A stretch of 64,000 nt of DNA from Porticoccaceae bacterium (lineage in GTDB: Bacteria; Pseudomonadota; Gammaproteobacteria; Pseudomonadales; Porticoccaceae), in NCBI GenBank assembly GCA_018664075.1, contig JABJOY010000070.1, positions 53,108-117,107 of the forward strand, given 5' to 3'. A program made the translations under genes and the position numbers. Of this stretch, positions 17,959-29,981 are shown one piece after another (the stretch's first letter is position 1; each line of letters starts with the position of its first letter). The notes beneath the pieces are model-generated. The model made no database searches, had not been told where the DNA came from, and worked only from the letters and a program-made list of their open reading frames with translations.

Positions 17959-18168
17959 ATGTCGGAGAGAGTTTCTGGCACTGTAAAGTGGTTCAACGAC
18001 AGCAAAGGTTTTGGTTTTATTGAGCAAGAAGGCGGCGGTGACGTATTTGTACACCACAGCGCTATTCAAGCTGATGGTTTCAAATCTTTGAAAGAAGGCC
18101 AAGCAGTAACTATGGAAGTTACTCAAGGTCAGAAAGGCGCTCAAGCTGAGAACGTAGTTGCCGAATAA
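17959..18168 (+). CDS. Cold-shock protein, CspA family
   Basis: 69 residues from the ATG at 17959. GAGG lies six bases upstream; an in-frame start 12 bases earlier is not preferred. It is a single OB-fold domain with the two RNA-binding motifs GFGFIEQ (RNP1-like) and VFVHHSAI (RNP2-like), after the canonical [14 protein letters not shown]. Such proteins bind single-stranded RNA and melt structure at low temperature or in stationary phase. Cold induction cannot be told from sequence. The gene is a single transcription unit with a terminator 40 bases after the stop. Confidence 0.95.
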   Translation: MSERVSGTVKWFNDSKGFGFIEQEGGGDVFVHHSAIQADGFKSLKEGQAVTMEVTQGQKGAQAENVVAE

Positions 18169-18207
18169 TTTCTGTCGCTGTCACTAGATAGCAGTACTAA
18201 AATTATT

Positions 18208-18243
18208 AAAAAGCCCCGACAAGTGATTGTTGGGGCTTTTTTT
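18208..18243 (+). terminator. Rho-independent terminator of the cold-shock gene
   Basis: AAAAAGCCCC, a GAC/GTT extension, and GGGGCTTTTTTT form a long stem with a strong T tract. The A tract on the other side could also stop antisense transcripts. Confidence 0.88.
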
Positions 18244-18262
18244 ATAGGTGGGGTTATCTTTA

Positions 18263-18300
18263 GTTGCGCTTTCTCGCTTCCGTTGCGCTTTCTCGCTCTT
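18263..18300 (+). repeat. Two-copy 19-bp tandem duplication
   Basis: The unit GTTGCGCTTTCTCGCTTCC is followed at once by GTTGCGCTTTCTCGCTCTT. The first 16 bases are identical and the last three differ. It lies in the gap between the csp and rpmG terminators, where nothing codes. Confidence 0.7.
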
Positions 18301-18327
18301 GGTACAGATTGCCCATTTCTTAGGGGC

Positions 18328-18355
18328 AAAAAAAATCCCGCCGCAGGGCAGGATT
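18328..18355 (-). terminator. Rho-independent terminator of rpmBG
   Basis: On the minus strand AATCCTGCC and GGCGGGATT pair around a CTGC loop (one T-G wobble) and are followed by a run of eight T residues. It lies 25 bases after the rpmG stop. Confidence 0.8.
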
Positions 18356-18379
18356 CTTTCGCACAGCACCAGAACCGAC

Positions 18380-18547
18380 TTACTTGATTTTGGCTTCTTT
18401 GTAGATCACATGCTTGCGGATCGTGGGATCGTACTTTTTGATCTCCATCTTCTCGGGCATATTGCGCTTGTTCTTATCTGTAGTGTAAAAATGACCAGTA
18501 CCTGCACTGGACACTAAACGAATTTTTTCTCTAGCTGACTTAGCCAT
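18380..18547 (-). CDS. rpmG: 50S ribosomal protein L33
   Basis: 55 residues, exactly the E. coli length. The sequence begins [20 protein letters not shown], continues [20 protein letters not shown] and ends [10 protein letters not shown], all diagnostic for L33. It has no cysteine pairs, so it is the zinc-independent form. L33 sits near the ribosomal E site. It follows rpmB after 11 bases on the minus strand, the conserved rpmB-rpmG pair, and is closed by a terminator. Confidence 0.98.
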   Translation of the reverse strand: MAKSAREKIRLVSSAGTGHFYTTDKNKRNMPEKMEIKKYDPTIRKHVIYKEAKIK

Positions 18548-18558
18548 GGTTGTTCTCC

Positions 18559-18795
18559 TTAGACCTTCTCGCCATTGGCACGCAGGCCAGACAAGACTTG
18601 TTCAATACCATTTTTGTCGATGATGCGCATACCTTTGGTGGATACTCGCAGCTTCACAAAACGCTTTTCAGACTCAACCCAAAAGCGGTGAGTGTGAAGA
18701 TTTGGCTCAAAGCGACGACGAGTTCTGTTCTTCGCGTGAGATACATTGTTTCCAGCCATTGGGCGCTTGCCTGTGACCTGACATACTCTGGACAT
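18559..18795 (-). CDS. rpmB: 50S ribosomal protein L28
   Basis: 78 residues from the ATG at 18795, identical in length to E. coli L28. An in-frame upstream extension to 18846 has no family support. The start [20 protein letters not shown] and the segment [16 protein letters not shown] are characteristic. It lacks a CxxC zinc pair, as in most gammaproteobacterial L28. It heads the rpmB-rpmG unit, driven by a good promoter at 18902-18930. Confidence 0.98.
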   Translation of the reverse strand: MSRVCQVTGKRPMAGNNVSHAKNRTRRRFEPNLHTHRFWVESEKRFVKLRVSTKGMRIIDKNGIEQVLSGLRANGEKV

Positions 18796-18901
18796 TGTTG
18801 CTGCCTCTGTTTCCGATTTTGCCCCTGAAAAAGCTTCTGAGGACAAAAGAATTCTGTGATTAAACTAACCATTGACGGGACCGTCCCGCAAGGAGGCGCG
18901 T

Positions 18902-18930
18902 TTTATACCAGAAAGCCAATGTTGAATCAA
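18902..18930 (-). promoter_or_regulatory. rpmBG promoter with GC-rich discriminator
   Basis: Read on the minus strand, TTGATT and TATAAA are separated by exactly 17 bases, with TGG before the -10. The bases after the -10 (ACGCGCC) form the GC-rich discriminator seen at promoters under stringent control by ppGpp, which fits a ribosomal-protein unit. A perfect 6-base inverted repeat, CGGGAC-C-GTCCCG at 18876-18888, lies in the early transcribed leader. Confidence 0.65.
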
Positions 18931-18971
18931 ACGAAAACCGCCGAATCGCAGTAAAACAGTTGTGTTTCGTC

Positions 18972-19646
18972 CTATAACTGGCCTCGATCCGCCAAAGAGG
19001 TCACTTCCCCACGCCCAACAATAAAATGATCGAGCAACCTTATATCCATCAGCTTGAGAGCCGCCTTGAGCTGGCGGGTAATAGCGATATCCGACTGACT
19101 GGGCTCCGCATTACCGGAAGGGTGGTTGTGAGCCACAATAACCGCCGCGGCATTTTTTTGCAGAGCAATGCGCACCACTTCCCGTGGGTGCACATTTGCA
19201 GCATCAATGGTGCCCTGAAATAGCTCCCGAAACTCCAGCAGCTGGTGCCTTGTATCGAGCAACAACACCACAAAAACCTCGCGTTGATAGTCGCGCATCT
19301 GCACCGCTAAATAGTCCCGCAAATGGCCGGGACGAGTAAATACAGGATTGCCACACAGCTGCTCCTGCAAATATCTCGTGGTCAGTTCCAGGGTAGCCTG
19401 AATCTGGCAGTACTTGGCCGGCCCCAACCCCTTGGCGCTGCAAAACGCCTGCCGATCGGCACTGAGCAATGGCCCCAGCCCGCCAAATTGGGTGAGAAGG
19501 TTCCGCGCCAAATCAATAGCAGTCAGTCCAGGAAGGCCTGTGCGTAAAAAGATAGCTAGTAATTCAGCGTCGGATAGAACTGCTGCTCCTTTTGCTAAAA
19601 GCTTTTCTCTGGGCCTCTCTTCGAGTGGCCAGCGGCTTATAGCCAT
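18972..19646 (-). CDS. radC: RadC/JAB-MPN domain protein
   Basis: 224 residues. The N-terminal helix-hairpin-helix-like part begins MAISRWPLEERPREKLLAKG. A C-terminal JAB/MPN metalloprotease-like domain (about 100-224) carries the metal motif VAHNHPSGNAEPSQSD. Despite its name, E. coli RadC has no established role in DNA repair, and its true activity is unknown. The position directly before rpmB-rpmG and divergent from coaBC is conserved in gammaproteobacteria. Confidence 0.93.
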   Translation of the reverse strand: MAISRWPLEERPREKLLAKGAAVLSDAELLAIFLRTGLPGLTAIDLARNLLTQFGGLGPLLSADRQAFCSAKGLGPAKYCQIQATLELTTRYLQEQLCGNPVFTRPGHLRDYLAVQMRDYQREVFVVLLLDTRHQLLEFRELFQGTIDAANVHPREVVRIALQKNAAAVIVAHNHPSGNAEPSQSDIAITRQLKAALKLMDIRLLDHFIVGRGEVTSLADRGQL

Positions 19647-19727
19647 AGTGAGTCCTTATTTATCACTACAGAATTGGATTACAAAATGTTATCTTACGCC
19701 CCTTCCCATGGCCTGTCTGGACAATTA

Positions 19728-20923
19728 ATGAGCAGCCTGTCAAACAAACGAATTATTCTCGGTGTCACCGGCGGTATTGCCGCCTACAAGAGTGCAGAAC
19801 TGTTGCGCAGATTGCAGGACAGTGGCGCAGAAGTCCGCGTGGTGATGACCCCAGCGGCGACAGAGTTTATTCGACCACTGACCATGCAGGCATTATCTGG
19901 TCACCCTGTTCATACAGAGCTACTGGACTCAGAGGCAGAAGCAGGCATGGGCCATATAGAGCTTGCCCGCTGGGCTGATCTGCTATTGATCGCCCCGGCC
20001 AGTGCCGATTTTATTGCCAATATGGTTCATGGCCGAGCCGACAACCTGCTCAGCGCAATACATCTGGCAACCCCGGCAAAAGTCGCTGTGGCTCCGGCAA
20101 TGAATCAGGCCATGTGGGCCCATAAGGCCACCAGTGCCAATATTGAGGCATTGCAGCAGCGGGGTGTCAGCATAATAGATCCCGACAACGGTATTCAGGC
20201 CTGTGGCGATGTCGGTCCCGGCAGAATGCAACAGCCCGAGGCTATTGCTGCCATGGCAGGGGAGCTGTTTATTCGCGGCACTCTGGCAGGCAAAAAAGTG
20301 GTTATCACTGCGGGACCAACCCGCGAGGCGCTCGACCCTGTGCGCTATATCAGCAATCACAGCTCCGGTAAAATGGGCTACGCTTTAGCTCAGGCTGCCA
20401 GCGAAGCAGGGGCCGAAGTAGTGCTTATTTCCGGGCCAGTGAATCTGGCCTGTCCCGATCGCTGTCAGCTGGTTGCAGCGGTCTCGGCAAAAGATATGCT
20501 CGATGCCTCTTTAGAGGCCGCGGCTGATGCCGATATATTTATAGCAGCGGCAGCTGTGGCGGACTACAGAGCCAAGACGGTAGCCCAGCACAAGATTAAA
20601 AAACAGGATGACGGCATAAGCCTGCATTTGGAAAAAAATCCAGATATCGTCAGTGCTGTTGTCGAGGCTAACAACAGCTTGTTTGTACTGGGGTTTGCGG
20701 CAGAGACTGAAAATGTCGAGGCCTATGCCAGGGATAAACTAAAGCGCAAAAAACTCAGTGCAATTATTGCCAATGATGTCTCTCGCGGTGACGTCGGGTT
20801 TAATGCGGATGACAATGAAGCCTGCTGGATAGACGCAGACTCATCAACAGTATTTAGCAAAAGGAGCAAGACGCAGCTAGCAAGGGATATTATTGAGCAT
20901 ATGGTGAATCACCACAGCCTCTA

Positions 20924-20924
<1 letters not shown>
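19728..20924 (+). CDS. coaBC: Bifunctional phosphopantothenoylcysteine decarboxylase / phosphopantothenate-cysteine ligase
   Basis: 398 residues from the ATG at 19728, which starts the conserved IILGVTGGIAAYKSAELLRR. The 18 residues upstream in the same frame are not family-like. The CoaC half (about 1-185) binds FMN and contains APAMNQAMW and a CGDVGPGRM motif with the catalytic cysteine. The CoaB half (about 190-398) contains ITAGPTREALDPVRYISNHS and AAAVADYR. Together they make phosphopantetheine on the way to coenzyme A. The stop overlaps the GTG start of algC by one base. dut, which usually lies between them in Pseudomonas, is absent here. Confidence 0.95.
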
Positions 20925-24554
<3,630 letters not shown>

Positions 24555-24555
<1 letters not shown>

Positions 24556-25142
24556 TGGCGGGTAAACGAGGTTCTCGGGCGCAGGAAATACTTCAGGCGC
24601 TGGCGCGAATGCTGGAAGTCTCCAGAGGCGGTCGCATTACCACCGCGGCGCTGGCGGCAGAAATCGGCGTTTCAGAAGCTGCTCTGTATCGCCACTTCCC
24701 CAGCAAAACTCGCATGTATGAGGGGCTGATTGATTTTATTGAAGAGACTATCTTTGCCCGGGTGCGCACTATTGTCAGCGATGAACCCGATGCAGTTAAT
24801 CAGTGCTACAGAATTTTGAGCCTGGTGCTGGCGTTTAGCGAAAAAAACCCTGGAATTACCAGAATACTGAATGGCGATGCTCTGACTGGCGAGACCAGCA
24901 GGCTCCATGACCGGGTCGCCCAGTTTTGGGATCGCCTTGAATCTCAGCTTAAGCAGACATTGCGCGAAGCAGAAGTGCGAGATGGGTTAAAGTTATCTGT
25001 GCCAATCAGCGTCGCGGCAAATCTTATGCTGGTGGCCGCAGAAGGCAAAGTCAGTCAGTTTGTGCGCAGTAGCTTTGCCCAGCCTCCCACGGAGCACTGG
25101 TCGGAGCAATGGTCATTAATTACTGCTCAGATGTTTGCGTAG
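24555..25142 (+). CDS. slmA: Nucleoid occlusion factor SlmA (TetR family)
   Basis: 195 residues from the ATG at 24555. A GTG three bases earlier is an alternative; GGAG is eight bases before the ATG. The N-terminal TetR helix-turn-helix (about 15-60) includes RITTAALAAEIGVSEAALYR HFPSKT, characteristic of SlmA/TtcA. SlmA binds DNA sites over the chromosome and blocks FtsZ ring assembly over the nucleoid. The start overlaps the argB stop (TGATG). The 3' end overlaps the convergent DUF4124 gene by 23 bases. Confidence 0.92.
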
Positions 25143-25692
25143 AACCCAGTTCCAACTGACGAAAACGTTGTTCATAACCACGATAGAGCGCTTCTATACT
25201 GATCCGGTCAGTCTTGCGACTGGCCAGTAACTTCTGCACCTCAGCCCGGTCCAGGCGAATCTGACTGATTTGCCCCATCAACTCGGCAGCAACCTCTTCA
25301 CCAGCCATCTCCATATTTGCCGCTTCGGCCACTAGATTCTCTTCTCTGATATCGAGATTGGACAGGTTATTGCGCAAGTTCTGAATATCTCGGGCCAGCA
25401 ATGCCAGCTTGCGTTCTTTTAGCCTGGTGATTTCACCCACAAGACTGAAACTGGCGAGCAGGTACTGATCCTGCTTGGTCTGATCCTGATCAAACTCAAC
25501 CGGCTGCCGGGCCTGCACAGTTTCAAGTACAGCGCCCTGCTCATTAACAATTTCATAGCCGTCAACCGCGGCGTTTGGAGGGATGGTATCTGCAGTAACA
25601 ATAATGCCAGCGCTGTCACGATAGCGGTAAAGCTCTTCCGCCACCGCGATGTTGGCTAACAATAAACATAACAGCAATACCGGTTTGGTCAC
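25120..25692 (-). CDS. DUF4124 domain exported protein
   Basis: 190 residues. It has a signal peptide ([18 protein letters not shown]), then a short DUF4124 domain ([20 protein letters not shown] at about 19-60), then a coiled-coil segment (about 85-170). DUF4124 is common in proteobacterial periplasmic proteins with no known reaction. The ATG overlaps the pyrE stop by 4 bases, so it is probably co-transcribed behind rph-pyrE. It converges on slmA with a 23-base overlap. Confidence 0.82.
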   Translation of the reverse strand: MTKPVLLLCLLLANIAVAEELYRYRDSAGIIVTADTIPPNAAVDGYEIVNEQGAVLETVQARQPVEFDQDQTKQDQYLLASFSLVGEITRLKERKLALLARDIQNLRNNLSNLDIREENLVAEAANMEMAGEEVAAELMGQISQIRLDRAEVQKLLASRKTDRISIEALYRGYEQRFRQLELGSTQTSEQ

Positions 25693-26330
25693 AGGCCGTA
25701 CTCTTGTCGATACTCTTTAATCTGTTCTACCAACAACTTCATATCTGGCTTGCCATCAAGATAGGCCAATATATCGTCTATATCAATAATACTGACCACA
25801 GGAATATCAAACTGCTGCTCCACTTCCTGAATCGCTGATTTGTCAGTATTGCCCCGCTCTTTGCGATCCAGGCCAATCACCACGCCAGCGGGCTGAGCAT
25901 CCGCAGCATCAACCATTGCCATAACTTCACGAATTGCAGTACCTGCAGTAATAACATCATCAATAATTAATACTCTGCCTTCCAGAGGCGCACCAACAAT
26001 AGTGCCGCCCTCGCCATGGGACTTGGCCTCCTTGCGGTTAAAACAATAGGGCACATCCAGATCATGGTGTTCGGCAAGCGCAACAGAAGTGGCTGCAGCC
26101 AGAGTAATACCTTTGTAAGCTGGCCCAAACAGCACGTCAAATTCAATGCCGGACTCAACAATAGCCGCCGCATAACATTGACCTAAAGCCGCAAGCGCTC
26201 TACCGCGGTAAAACTCACCGGCATTAAAGAAATGCGGTGAAACACGACCGGACTTGAGCCTGAACTGGCCGAACTTTAATGCGCCGCTGGCAATGGCGTT
26301 GTCGATAAACTGGGTTTTATAGTTAGTCAT
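25689..26330 (-). CDS. pyrE: Orotate phosphoribosyltransferase
   Basis: 213 residues, the E. coli length. It joins orotate to PRPP to give OMP in pyrimidine synthesis. [19 protein letters not shown], the catalytic loop [12 protein letters not shown] and the PRPP-binding [19 protein letters not shown] are all in place. rph lies 12 bases upstream on the same strand, the well-known rph-pyrE pair. In E. coli this pair is controlled by attenuation. I did not find a clear attenuator in the 12-base gap, so control may differ. Confidence 0.97.
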   Translation of the reverse strand: MTNYKTQFIDNAIASGALKFGQFRLKSGRVSPHFFNAGEFYRGRALAALGQCYAAAIVESGIEFDVLFGPAYKGITLAAATSVALAEHHDLDVPYCFNRKEAKSHGEGGTIVGAPLEGRVLIIDDVITAGTAIREVMAMVDAADAQPAGVVIGLDRKERGNTDKSAIQEVEQQFDIPVVSIIDIDDILAYLDGKPDMKLLVEQIKEYRQEYGL

Positions 26331-26342
26331 ATTTGTCTTCTA

Positions 26343-27062
26343 TTATTGAGCCAATGCCATTTGCTGAACCCGAACCAGATCCGCAATACCGCGCTTGGCC
26401 AGATCCAACATCAGGGTTAATTCTTCAGTGCTAAACGGTGCTGCTTCAGCAGTACCCTGAACCTCGATAAAACCACCATCGCTGTTCATCACCACATTCA
26501 TATCGGTCTCTGCATTGGAATCTTCAGGATAATCCAGATCCAGCACAGCTGTCCCTTTGTAAACCCCAACAGATACTGAAGCAATCATAGCCACCAGCGG
26601 ATCACCGGCAATGGCTTTCTTGCGCTGCAGATAGCGAATGGCATCCACCATTGCAACACAGGCACCAGTGATAGAGGCAGTTCTGGTGCCACCATCTGCC
26701 TGGATAACATCGCAATCGATATTAATAGTATGTTCACCCAGCTGCTTCAGATCCACTGCCGCGCGCAGAGATCGCCCTATAAGGCGCTGGATTTCCTGAG
26801 TGCGGCCACTCTGCTTGCCCCGGGCAGCTTCGCGGCCCATGCGGCTGTTAGTTGAACGGGGCAACATGCCATACTCGGCCGTTACCCATCCCTGTCCAGT
26901 GCCACGCAAAAATCTGGGTACACCATTTTCAACACTGGCAGTACAGATAACCTTGGTGTTGCCAAACTCGATTAATACAGAGCCCTCGGCATGACAGGTA
27001 TAGTCTCTGGTGATCTTTACTTGCCGAAGTTGCTCTGGGCGGCGCCCGCTGGGTCTGGTCAT
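26343..27062 (-). CDS. rph: Ribonuclease PH
   Basis: 239 residues, full length and not truncated as in E. coli K-12. RNase PH trims the 3' end of tRNA and stable RNA by phosphorolysis. Recognised parts are [63 protein letters not shown] and a C-terminal Glu-rich [12 protein letters not shown]. It is divergent from yicC and followed by pyrE. Confidence 0.97.
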   Translation of the reverse strand: MTRPSGRRPEQLRQVKITRDYTCHAEGSVLIEFGNTKVICTASVENGVPRFLRGTGQGWVTAEYGMLPRSTNSRMGREAARGKQSGRTQEIQRLIGRSLRAAVDLKQLGEHTINIDCDVIQADGGTRTASITGACVAMVDAIRYLQRKKAIAGDPLVAMIASVSVGVYKGTAVLDLDYPEDSNAETDMNVVMNSDGGFIEVQGTAEAAPFSTEELTLMLDLAKRGIADLVRVQQMALAQ

Positions 27063-27179
27063 AATGGTTTTCCTGAATAAAGTAGGCTTAAAAAATTCTG
27101 CGGAATTGTAGCAAATCTACCAACCCATTGGCCGCCTTTGTTACCATGGCGCACCATTAATTTTTCGTTTGGAGAAAAT

Positions 27180-28043
27180 ATGCCTCGCAGCATGACGGCA
27201 TTTGCCAGAAATACATTGGAATTCAGCTGGGGTTCAATTACCTGTGAGCTGCGCTCGGTTAATCATCGCTTTCTGGAGACCGGTTTTCGTCTGCCAGAAA
27301 CCCTGCGAGAAAAAGAAATGCAGCTGCGGGAAATTGCCCGCAAAAAGCTCAGCCGCGGCAAGGTCGACTGCGCCATTCAGGTTGCCTTTAATAATACCGA
27401 TGCCGAAGTCAGTGCCGATTTGGAACTGGCCAGGCGGTATATAGACATAGCCGAGAAAATCTCCACTAAGCTAGACAATCCCGCACCGATTTCGGCACTG
27501 GATATTATGCGCTGGCCCGGCATTCTTCAGGATTCCGAAGTGGCCCCAGAGACTTTGCATAAATCCGCACTGGAGGCGTTTTCAGCTACAGTGGATCAGC
27601 TGCTCGAAGGACGTCAGCGTGAAGGTAACTTGCTCGCCGATATGATTGAACAGCGGCTGGTTGGAATAGAGCAACAGGTGGCACTGGTGCGACAGCATCT
27701 CCCGGAGATTCTCGCCCAGCAACGGGTGCGCCTGAATGAAAAACTCAGCGACCTAAAATCCCAGCTGGACGAAGATCGCCTCGAACAGGAAATGGTGATT
27801 ATCTCTAATCGTGCAGACGTGGACGAGGAGCTAGATCGCCTAGAGGCACATATCAGCGAAATTCGACTGGTGCTGCAGAGCAGAGAATCAATCGGCCGCC
27901 GATTGGATTTTCTGATGCAGGAATTAAACCGCGAAGCCAACACCCTGGGCTCAAAGTCCATCGCCGGAGTAACCACCCAGGCCTCAGTCGAACTCAAGGT
28001 TTTGATTGAACAGATGCGCGAGCAGATCCAAAATATTGAATAG
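27180..28043 (+). CDS. yicC: YicC family endoribonuclease
   Basis: 287 residues from the ATG at 27180, where GGAGA lies five bases upstream. The earlier in-frame start at 27138 is rejected. The N-terminus MPRSMTAFAR, the segment ELRSVNHRFLETGFRLPE and the C-terminal DUF1732 part (FLMQELNREANTLGSKS) define the family. YicC in E. coli is linked to RyhB decay and cleaves RNA. The gene is next to rph and close to gmk, as in other gammaproteobacteria. Confidence 0.93.
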   Translation: MPRSMTAFARNTLEFSWGSITCELRSVNHRFLETGFRLPETLREKEMQLREIARKKLSRGKVDCAIQVAFNNTDAEVSADLELARRYIDIAEKISTKLDNPAPISALDIMRWPGILQDSEVAPETLHKSALEAFSATVDQLLEGRQREGNLLADMIEQRLVGIEQQVALVRQHLPEILAQQRVRLNEKLSDLKSQLDEDRLEQEMVIISNRADVDEELDRLEAHISEIRLVLQSRESIGRRLDFLMQELNREANTLGSKSIAGVTTQASVELKVLIEQMREQIQNIE

Positions 28044-28090
28044 CCGGTACTTTAATGGCCTTTCTTATCACCATATTGGATACGTCTAAA

Positions 28091-28906
28091 ATGTTAGTAG
28101 CAGTCCGTAGTTTGCGTCCGTTTTTGGCTGTCTGGGTAATGCTGTGCAGCAGTCCGGTATTGTCCTTTGGCGCTGACGGGCACCGTATTGTTGTCAATAT
28201 CGCAGAAAACCATATCAGCCCAAAAACGGCTTCGGCCATAGATGCTATCACCGGGAATGCTGATTTGGACAAGCTATCATTGTGGCCAGATACAATTCGT
28301 CATTTACCTGCCTGGCAACAATCCAAGTACTGGCACTACATTAACATTGATGACAGAGAGCAGTTTAACAACCTGAAACGCAACAGTGATGGGGATGTAC
28401 TCTCAGCCCTGGAGCATTTTTATGCCGAGCTGCAAGACCCGCAACTAAGTAAAAAGCAACGCACCGAAGCACTGGCATTCTTTATGCATTTTGTCGCTGA
28501 TATTCACCAGCCTATGCATGTGGGGCGACGGGATGACCGCGGTGGTAACAGCGTAGAGATCAAATGGTTGCAGGAGTCCAAGAAAAACAACCTGCATCAA
28601 GTCTGGGATAGTCTCATTCTGAAGTGGGAAAATAAAACCCCGCTAAAGTATAGCCAGGATCTAGATACAGCCCGTGCAGGACAGATCGCTCAGTGGCAGC
28701 AGAGTCACTTTTTGCAATGGGCCAAAGAATCCAAGGCTCTGCGCAATCAGGTGTATAACTTTAGCCCGCAAATACGGCGCAAACGCACAGTAATTGGCCC
28801 GGCATATATTGACCGCAACAAACCCATTATCGAGCAGCGGCTACTGATGGCTGGCATTCGCCTGGCCGGATACTTCAACCGGATTTTTGATCCACAGGGG
28901 CAATAG
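28091..28906 (+). CDS. Exported S1/P1 nuclease with Phe in place of the N-terminal zinc-binding Trp
   Basis: 271 residues from the ATG at 28091. The ATG at 28055 would add 12 residues without a ribosome site. A signal peptide of 25 residues probably ends VLS before FGADGHRIV. The three-zinc site of S1/P1 nucleases is otherwise visible: Gly-His near the new N-terminus, LWPDTIRH, KYWHYINID, HFVADIHQPMHVGRRDDRGGN and LHQVWDSLI. Family members cut single-stranded DNA and RNA. In P1 and S1 the mature first residue is Trp and binds zinc through its backbone; here it is Phe. The gene sits between yicC and gmk and looks separately transcribed. Confidence 0.88.
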   Translation: MLVAVRSLRPFLAVWVMLCSSPVLSFGADGHRIVVNIAENHISPKTASAIDAITGNADLDKLSLWPDTIRHLPAWQQSKYWHYINIDDREQFNNLKRNSDGDVLSALEHFYAELQDPQLSKKQRTEALAFFMHFVADIHQPMHVGRRDDRGGNSVEIKWLQESKKNNLHQVWDSLILKWENKTPLKYSQDLDTARAGQIAQWQQSHFLQWAKESKALRNQVYNFSPQIRRKRTVIGPAYIDRNKPIIEQRLLMAGIRLAGYFNRIFDPQGQ

Positions 28907-28958
28907 CTAAAATTTTTATTACAGTGGCCCAAGAATCTGGAATAATCCCCCAATATAG

Positions 28959-29597
<639 letters not shown>

Positions 29598-29679
29598 ACC
29601 CGCGCATTAGGTAAACTGGCCGACCCTCGCAGCCCCGGGCTGCATTTTTGAATAAATTATTACGTTTGGCGGAAAAAAG

Positions 29680-29946
29680 ATGGCTCGTATTACAGTAGAA
29701 GATTGTTTAGACAATGTAGATAACCGCTTTGAATTAGTGATGGTTGGCTCTAAACGCGCCCGTCAGATAGCGGTTGAAGGACGACCTGCACTGGTTGATG
29801 AAGAGAATGACAAGCCCACGGTTGTCGCATTGCGCGAGATCGCACAGGGACTGGTCAATGCGGATATTCTCACCGAAGTGGTGCAGGATTATGAAATCGT
29901 TGATGCTGAAGAAACTGCCGAAGTTCCTGAAGAACCCGCTATTTAA
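29680..29946 (+). CDS. rpoZ: DNA-directed RNA polymerase omega subunit
   Basis: 88 residues. The sequence [20 protein letters not shown] and the stretch [11 protein letters not shown] are diagnostic. Omega binds beta-prime, helps assembly, and forms part of ppGpp site 1. The acidic C-terminal tail ([14 protein letters not shown]) is variable in the family. A GGCGGA site precedes the ATG. spoT follows after 35 bases, placing a ppGpp target subunit and a ppGpp enzyme together. Confidence 0.97.
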   Translation: MARITVEDCLDNVDNRFELVMVGSKRARQIAVEGRPALVDEENDKPTVVALREIAQGLVNADILTEVVQDYEIVDAEETAEVPEEPAI

Positions 29947-29981
29947 TAAAGCAGTTCCAGTCAGAAGAGGGCAGCATAACC

